Origin: Astrothelium macrocarpum
Taxonomy: Eukaryota > Ascomycota > Dothideomycetes > Trypetheliales > Trypetheliaceae
Direction of reading: 5' to 3'
NCBI GenBank assembly: GCA_021030915.1
Contig: JAGEMR010000208.1
Span: 1 to 36,519, forward strand
Length of the DNA stretch: 36,519 bases
In this document: positions 32,654-36,519 of the stretch, one piece after another
How positions within the stretch are numbered: the stretch's first letter is position 1
Layout of the letters: each line of letters starts with the position of its first letter
The notes under the pieces: generated by a model
Database searches by the model: none
Told to the model about the DNA's origin: nothing
What the model saw: the letters and a program-made list of their open reading frames with translations, nothing else
Made by a program: the position numbers and the translations under genes

Positions 32654-34641
32654 ATGGGCTTGCTTCAGGACATCATTGACCTGACCCGGGAACAGGGACT
32701 AAACAACTGGCGGGTCTCCCTTCCAATTGCAACGATACTCTTAGCTGCAACAACTTACACTGTCACCATTCTCTTGCATGTTTGGACCAAGTATAGCGGT
32801 AAAGATGGCCAAGAACCACCAGTCATACCATATTGGCTGCCCGGGTTGGGTAGCTTAATCCCATTCGTTAGTGACACCAAAGGCTTCATTGCGAGCACTG
32901 TGTAGGTGATGTTTTTGCTTCTCTCCGCAGTCTCATGAGTGCTGAGAGAATGGTACAGACGCAGCTGGGGTAGTAGTACCCCCTACACAGTCCAGCTACC
33001 TGCCTTCAAGGCCTATCTCATCACGCAGCCGGAGCACTTTGGTCCGCTCCTCAAGGCCACTCGATGGCTCAGCAACAAGAAGGTTATGGCCGAACTGATG
33101 CGCGACGTATTTGGCACGCCACCAAACGTAATGCGTATGTCTCCCTTTCATGTTTTTCGATGCATGACCCAAGTCCTTTGTGTGATCCTGTTAGAAACAT
33201 GCACTAAGAGCCGTACGCAGCCATGTACTTGGGCGACAATTCAGGCATAGAGGCCAAACCCGTCCCAGGTACTTCCATTCCTAGCCACCAGCGCATTTGG
33301 GCCAATCAGCATGCCGACAGCTCCAAGTATCTCACGGGCGACGCGCTGCGCGGTCTGGCAGCCCGCTTCACATCCATTCTCAGTGAGGCCATTGCCAAGG
33401 TGGATCCCAACGATCCTGTCGACTCAGGGGAATGGGTGACTATGGACGACTTCTACCCGTGGTGGCGTGCACGAGTCTTCGCGGCCGCGACCACAGCGCT
33501 GTTCGGTCCACATCTCCTGCGCTTGAACCCCGGTATCGAGGAAGATTTCTGGAAGTTCGCCGACTCTGTCCCCACCCTGGTGAAGCGCTATCCCGCTTGG
33601 ATGGCCCCGCGGGCTCATGCTGCGAGGGCCAAGATGCTGGCCAGTGTCAAGAAGTGGCATGCCTACGCACGCGAGCACTCGGATTACACCTTCTGTGGTG
33701 ATGATGCCCCCAAGTGGGATGAATACTGGGGCAGCCTGTGGTTAAAGGTGCGACAGAGATGGGGCCAAGACACTGGTATAATGGATGACGATGGATTGGC
33801 GAGCGAGGATTTGGCTTTGACTATCGCGTGAGTGGCGTCCCTTGACCATGACTTTTTCTCTACCAGTTGTCCTCTGGAAAACTGACTCATTCCCAGTGCC
33901 AACGCCAATGCCATTCCAATGGCCTACTGGTACCTGATCGAGATCTATCGCGACCCGGCTCTCCTGAAGCGTGTTTTGCCGGAGCTGGAGACCGCCGTGA
34001 CAACCCCTGCCTCGCCCGACAAGGGTCAACCAGCTGCTTTCGACCTGTCTTCAGTGCTTGCATCTCCTCTGGCGCAGAGCATCTACGCTGAGGTACTGCG
34101 CATGCGCATATCGCTGCTGCTCAATCGTTGCCCTGACCTCAAGGATCACCAGATCGGGCCTTGGACGCTCAAAAAGGGCGCCTATATGACGCTACCAACC
34201 GCATACATCGGATACCATGACAAAGCATGGGAGCCGTACACAGATGGCGGAAAGGAACCAATCAATGAGTTTTGGGCCGAGCGATTCTTGGTACCGGATG
34301 AGACTGAGGCTGCCGACGAAGCAGACAAAACGGCTCTGTCGGAGAAGAAAGATAAGACGCCCAAGATGCGTTTTTCAACAGAGCATCTTGATGGAATCTG
34401 GGTGCCGTACGGCGGCGGTGCGTTGATGTGCCCAGGACGACACTTTGCCAAACAGGAGATGATGGGGAGCGTGACTGTCTTTGCACATTATTATGAGCTG
34501 GAGGTGGTCTCAGGCAAAACGCCACCGATGAACGACAAGTTCTATGGCATGGGTGCTCAGCAGCCGGGTGAGAAGACTCCTGTGAGGATTCGGAGGAAAG
34601 TCGGCGGATGGAAATCGGACAAAGGAGTTAGATTTGAGTAG
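32654..34641 (+). CDS. Cytochrome P450 no. 4 (CYP7/CYP8-like, atypical I-helix)
   Basis: Membrane-anchored P450 of the cholesterol 7-alpha-hydroxylase/prostacyclin-synthase-like group. Exons: 32654-32901, 32947-33134, 33209-33827, 33897-34641; about 599 aa, long for a P450. An anchor lies at residues about 23-42. The I-helix reads ANANAIPMAYWYL near 353-365, so the usual AGxxT acid-alcohol pair is absent, as in CYP7/CYP8 enzymes. ExxR is EVLR near 417. The haem loop is YGGGALMCPGRHFAK with Cys near 530. A charged insertion rich in Glu, Ala and Lys lies at about 485-510. The first intron is only 45 bp with a GAG acceptor and is the weakest join; another exon border there is possible. The missing acid-alcohol pair allows a rearrangement or isomerase role instead of hydroxylation, which is inference. 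Confidence 0.85.
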
Positions 34642-35279
34642 CTCTCCATCTAGACACATCGAGACTGGCTTAGATATAGACAATGTCAAATTCACGTTTC
34701 AACAATAGAATTTGCTGTATATCAAACTGTATCATTAGGTAGTTGGAGTGGTCGGCTGAACTTCGGCATCAATGAAAATCTATTATGACATCCTTCACCA
34801 ACTGCGCGCCTACAAGTAATTATTCGAGATCTACCGTTCGGCATTGGACCAAGTCACAAGTTGCAACGTGAGAACAGCACGTAGCGATGAAGCCTAGGGA
34901 TGATTTAAGGCAATGAAGAGATGACGCATAGGTATTTACCTACCTGGAACGCGGGTCATCTGTAACCGTAGCACTCCCATATGGCCACGACATCCAGAGT
35001 CTAACAGGATTGGTATGTTCATGATTCCTCTCCGTTCTCATTGCAGCCTTTCGCGCTCGATACCGACATTTGGTACACAATCATGGCCCTAATCGTAGCT
35101 ATTCAGGACCGTGCACAGAGAGGTGAAACCCTGTTGTGACCCCAGACGCTCATTCAGCAGCGCTAGCGTTAGTGCTTTCCAGACACATCTCTTGGTCAGC
35201 ACACTTAGTTAGTACACCTCCTTACCATAAGAGCATTTTGGCGCTATTCAATCCTGATCTTTGTTTTGTGTGTGTCCGT
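34642..35279. other. 3' flank of P450 no. 4 up to the right border
   Basis: About 640 bp of ordinary composition with no supported gene, RNA or repeat. No transporter or resistance gene is present here or elsewhere in the window. Confidence 0.55.
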
Positions 35280-35298
35280 TAGGAGTCTCCACCACCAT
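35280..35298 (+). repeat. Right copy of the inverted border repeat
   Basis: TAGGAGTCTCCACCACCAT matches the minus strand of 933-951 at 18 of 19 positions. Beyond it, at 35348-35366, a second block matches the minus strand of 865-883 at 15 of 19 positions, the offset being 50 bp on both sides. Several differences between the copies, such as C here and T on the left, are the kind RIP makes. Confidence 0.7.
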
Positions 35299-36519
35299 TC
35301 GCTCGGCCCGAGCATTCGCCCACCCAATTTGACTCTCACCACCACACATTCGAATCTAATTATCTCAATAATAACAACGAATAATGAAATCAGATCTGAA
35401 TTTTTGATAATTCTGAATTATGTATTGAAATTGAATTATTAATTTTAATCTAAATAATATTATGGTATTTTTTATGATCATCGTAAATAATCTGTATAAG
35501 AATTTATTTTCGTTTCATTCAATATCTTCGTATTCATATATATAATATTTTAAATTTATTCGATTATATTCTATTATTTCTATTATTTTGACTTTTTTTA
35601 ACGAATTTAAAAAATAAATTATTTATTCATTATTCGTTATTTTTTAATCTTTTATTTTTATTATTTTTAAATAATTCATTTTTTTTTATATTATTATTGA
35701 ATTTTTTATCAGACGCGTTTTCGTTCTATCTTTTATTCTATTTTTATTTATCTATCAATCTATTATTAAATCTTTTAAATTTTTTTTATTCTTTTTTTAT
35801 TCATTCAATCTTCTTCTATTATTATTATAATTCACAAATTTATATTATTTTAATAGAATTATAGAATTTTATTCTATCAAATTCTGAAAATATATCAAAT
35901 TATTTTTTTTATTTTATATATTTTTTTTGAATTTTAATTTTTTTAAAATTCGAATTTTTTATTTTTAAAAGACAAATTTGTATATTCTAATAGAATAATT
36001 TAATATATCATTTATTTATTTTTATTTATTATAATGGATTTAATTTGATATCAATTCATTTACGAAATTATTTTAAATATTTAAAATTGATATTAATTAA
36101 AATATCTGAATTAATAAATTATTTTGAATATTATTAAAAAATTTATATATTAATTTGATCAAATATAATTAAAAAATTGAATAATTAAAAATCTATTTTA
36201 AATCATTCATTAATAATATTTTTTGATATAAATATTAATTCATATATCTTTCAAAATAATAAAAAAAAATCATTTTTCATAAAATTCAATAAAATTTATA
36301 TATATTAAATTCAGATATTCAATTTTATAAAATAATATTCGGCCAATGATCTGAATAAATTCACGTCTAATAATTGAAAATGATAAATAAAATAAAAAAA
36401 ATAAATAATAATCAGAATTCGTTAATTATAATAATAATTGAAAAAATTTATAATAAAATAAAATTTATAATAAAATAAAATTTATAATAAAATAAAATTT
36501 ATAATAAAATAAAATTTAT
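35299..36519. repeat. A/T-rich, RIP-like degenerate repeat (right border)
   Basis: From about 35375 the DNA becomes almost pure A/T with no open frames and continues to the end of the window. The first 75 bp still keep CCACC- and CTCACC-type strings that look like an unmutated or lightly mutated transposon end. I interpret it as a second degenerate copy of the element family found at the left border. The element type cannot be named. Confidence 0.75.
36447..36519 (+). repeat. Tandem repeat, 17-bp unit
   Basis: Four perfect copies of the 17-mer TTTATAATAAAATAAAA followed by a partial copy (TTTAT) cut by the window end. The array may continue beyond the window. Confidence 0.9.

Noticed and set aside
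1..36519. Giant Starship-type element carrying the cluster
   Set aside because: The inverted border repeats suggested a mobile block, but no captain tyrosine recombinase (DUF3435) or other transposase is visible in the window, and two separate repeat copies explain the borders more simply.
1..36519. CRISPR array, bacterial operon or riboswitch
   Set aside because: Nothing with regular spaced repeats or prokaryotic signals is present; spliced genes show this is fungal nuclear DNA.

Overview
This window is a secondary-metabolite gene cluster from a filamentous ascomycete (Pezizomycotina). Four things point there: genes with many short introns (about 45-175 bp, GT/AG borders), a highly reducing type I polyketide synthase (PKS), a HET-domain gene relic, and a Zn2Cys6 regulator of the AflR type. 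Both ends of the window run into extremely A/T-rich DNA of the kind left by repeat-induced point mutation (RIP) of transposons. I cannot name the species.

Layout, left to right. 1-951 is an A/T-rich degenerate repeat. 1147-2694 (+) is a HET-domain pseudogene with an in-frame stop. 3268-11179 (-) is a five-exon highly reducing PKS (KS-AT-DH-MT-ER-KR-ACP, 2551 aa, no release domain). 11832-13715 (+) is P450 no. 1. 13944-15119 (+) is a short-chain dehydrogenase (SDR). 15756-17699 (-) is P450 no. 2. 18762-20621 (+) is P450 no. 3. 21077-22050 (-) is a second SDR. 22361-22612 is an inverted-repeat element. 23520-24885 (-) is the AflR-like regulator. 26829-28434 (+) is a secreted berberine-bridge-enzyme-type FAD oxidoreductase. 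29106-30650 (-) is a BAHD/trichothecene-acetyltransferase-like acyltransferase. 31012-32154 (-) is an intact aristolochene-synthase-like sesquiterpene cyclase. 32654-34641 (+) is P450 no. 4, with an unusual I-helix. 35280-36519 is again an A/T-rich repeat.

How the genes fit together (inference). The cyclase should turn farnesyl diphosphate into an aristolochene/eremophilane-type skeleton. Four P450s, two SDRs and the FAD oxidase would oxidise it. The PKS would make a reduced, C-methylated fatty-acid-like chain. The acyltransferase is the obvious candidate to join that chain to a terpene hydroxyl, and it would also release the PKS, which has no thioesterase or reductase. The terpene half resembles the PR-toxin type of cluster as I remember it (aristolochene synthase, FAD oxidase, SDRs, P450s, acyltransferase). 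Adding the PKS suggests an eremophilane-polyketide ester such as the dendryphiellin, eremoxylarin or integric-acid classes. The exact product cannot be read from sequence.

Two non-coding signals stand out. A 12-bp inverted CGG-triplet motif, CGG-WAA-NNN-CCG, lies upstream of the PKS/P450 pair, the cyclase/P450 pair and the second SDR, and may be the regulator's site. The same repeat terminus occurs in opposite orientations at the two A/T-rich borders, so it brackets the whole cluster. All gene models were assembled by hand from splice signals and reading frames; no database search was run.
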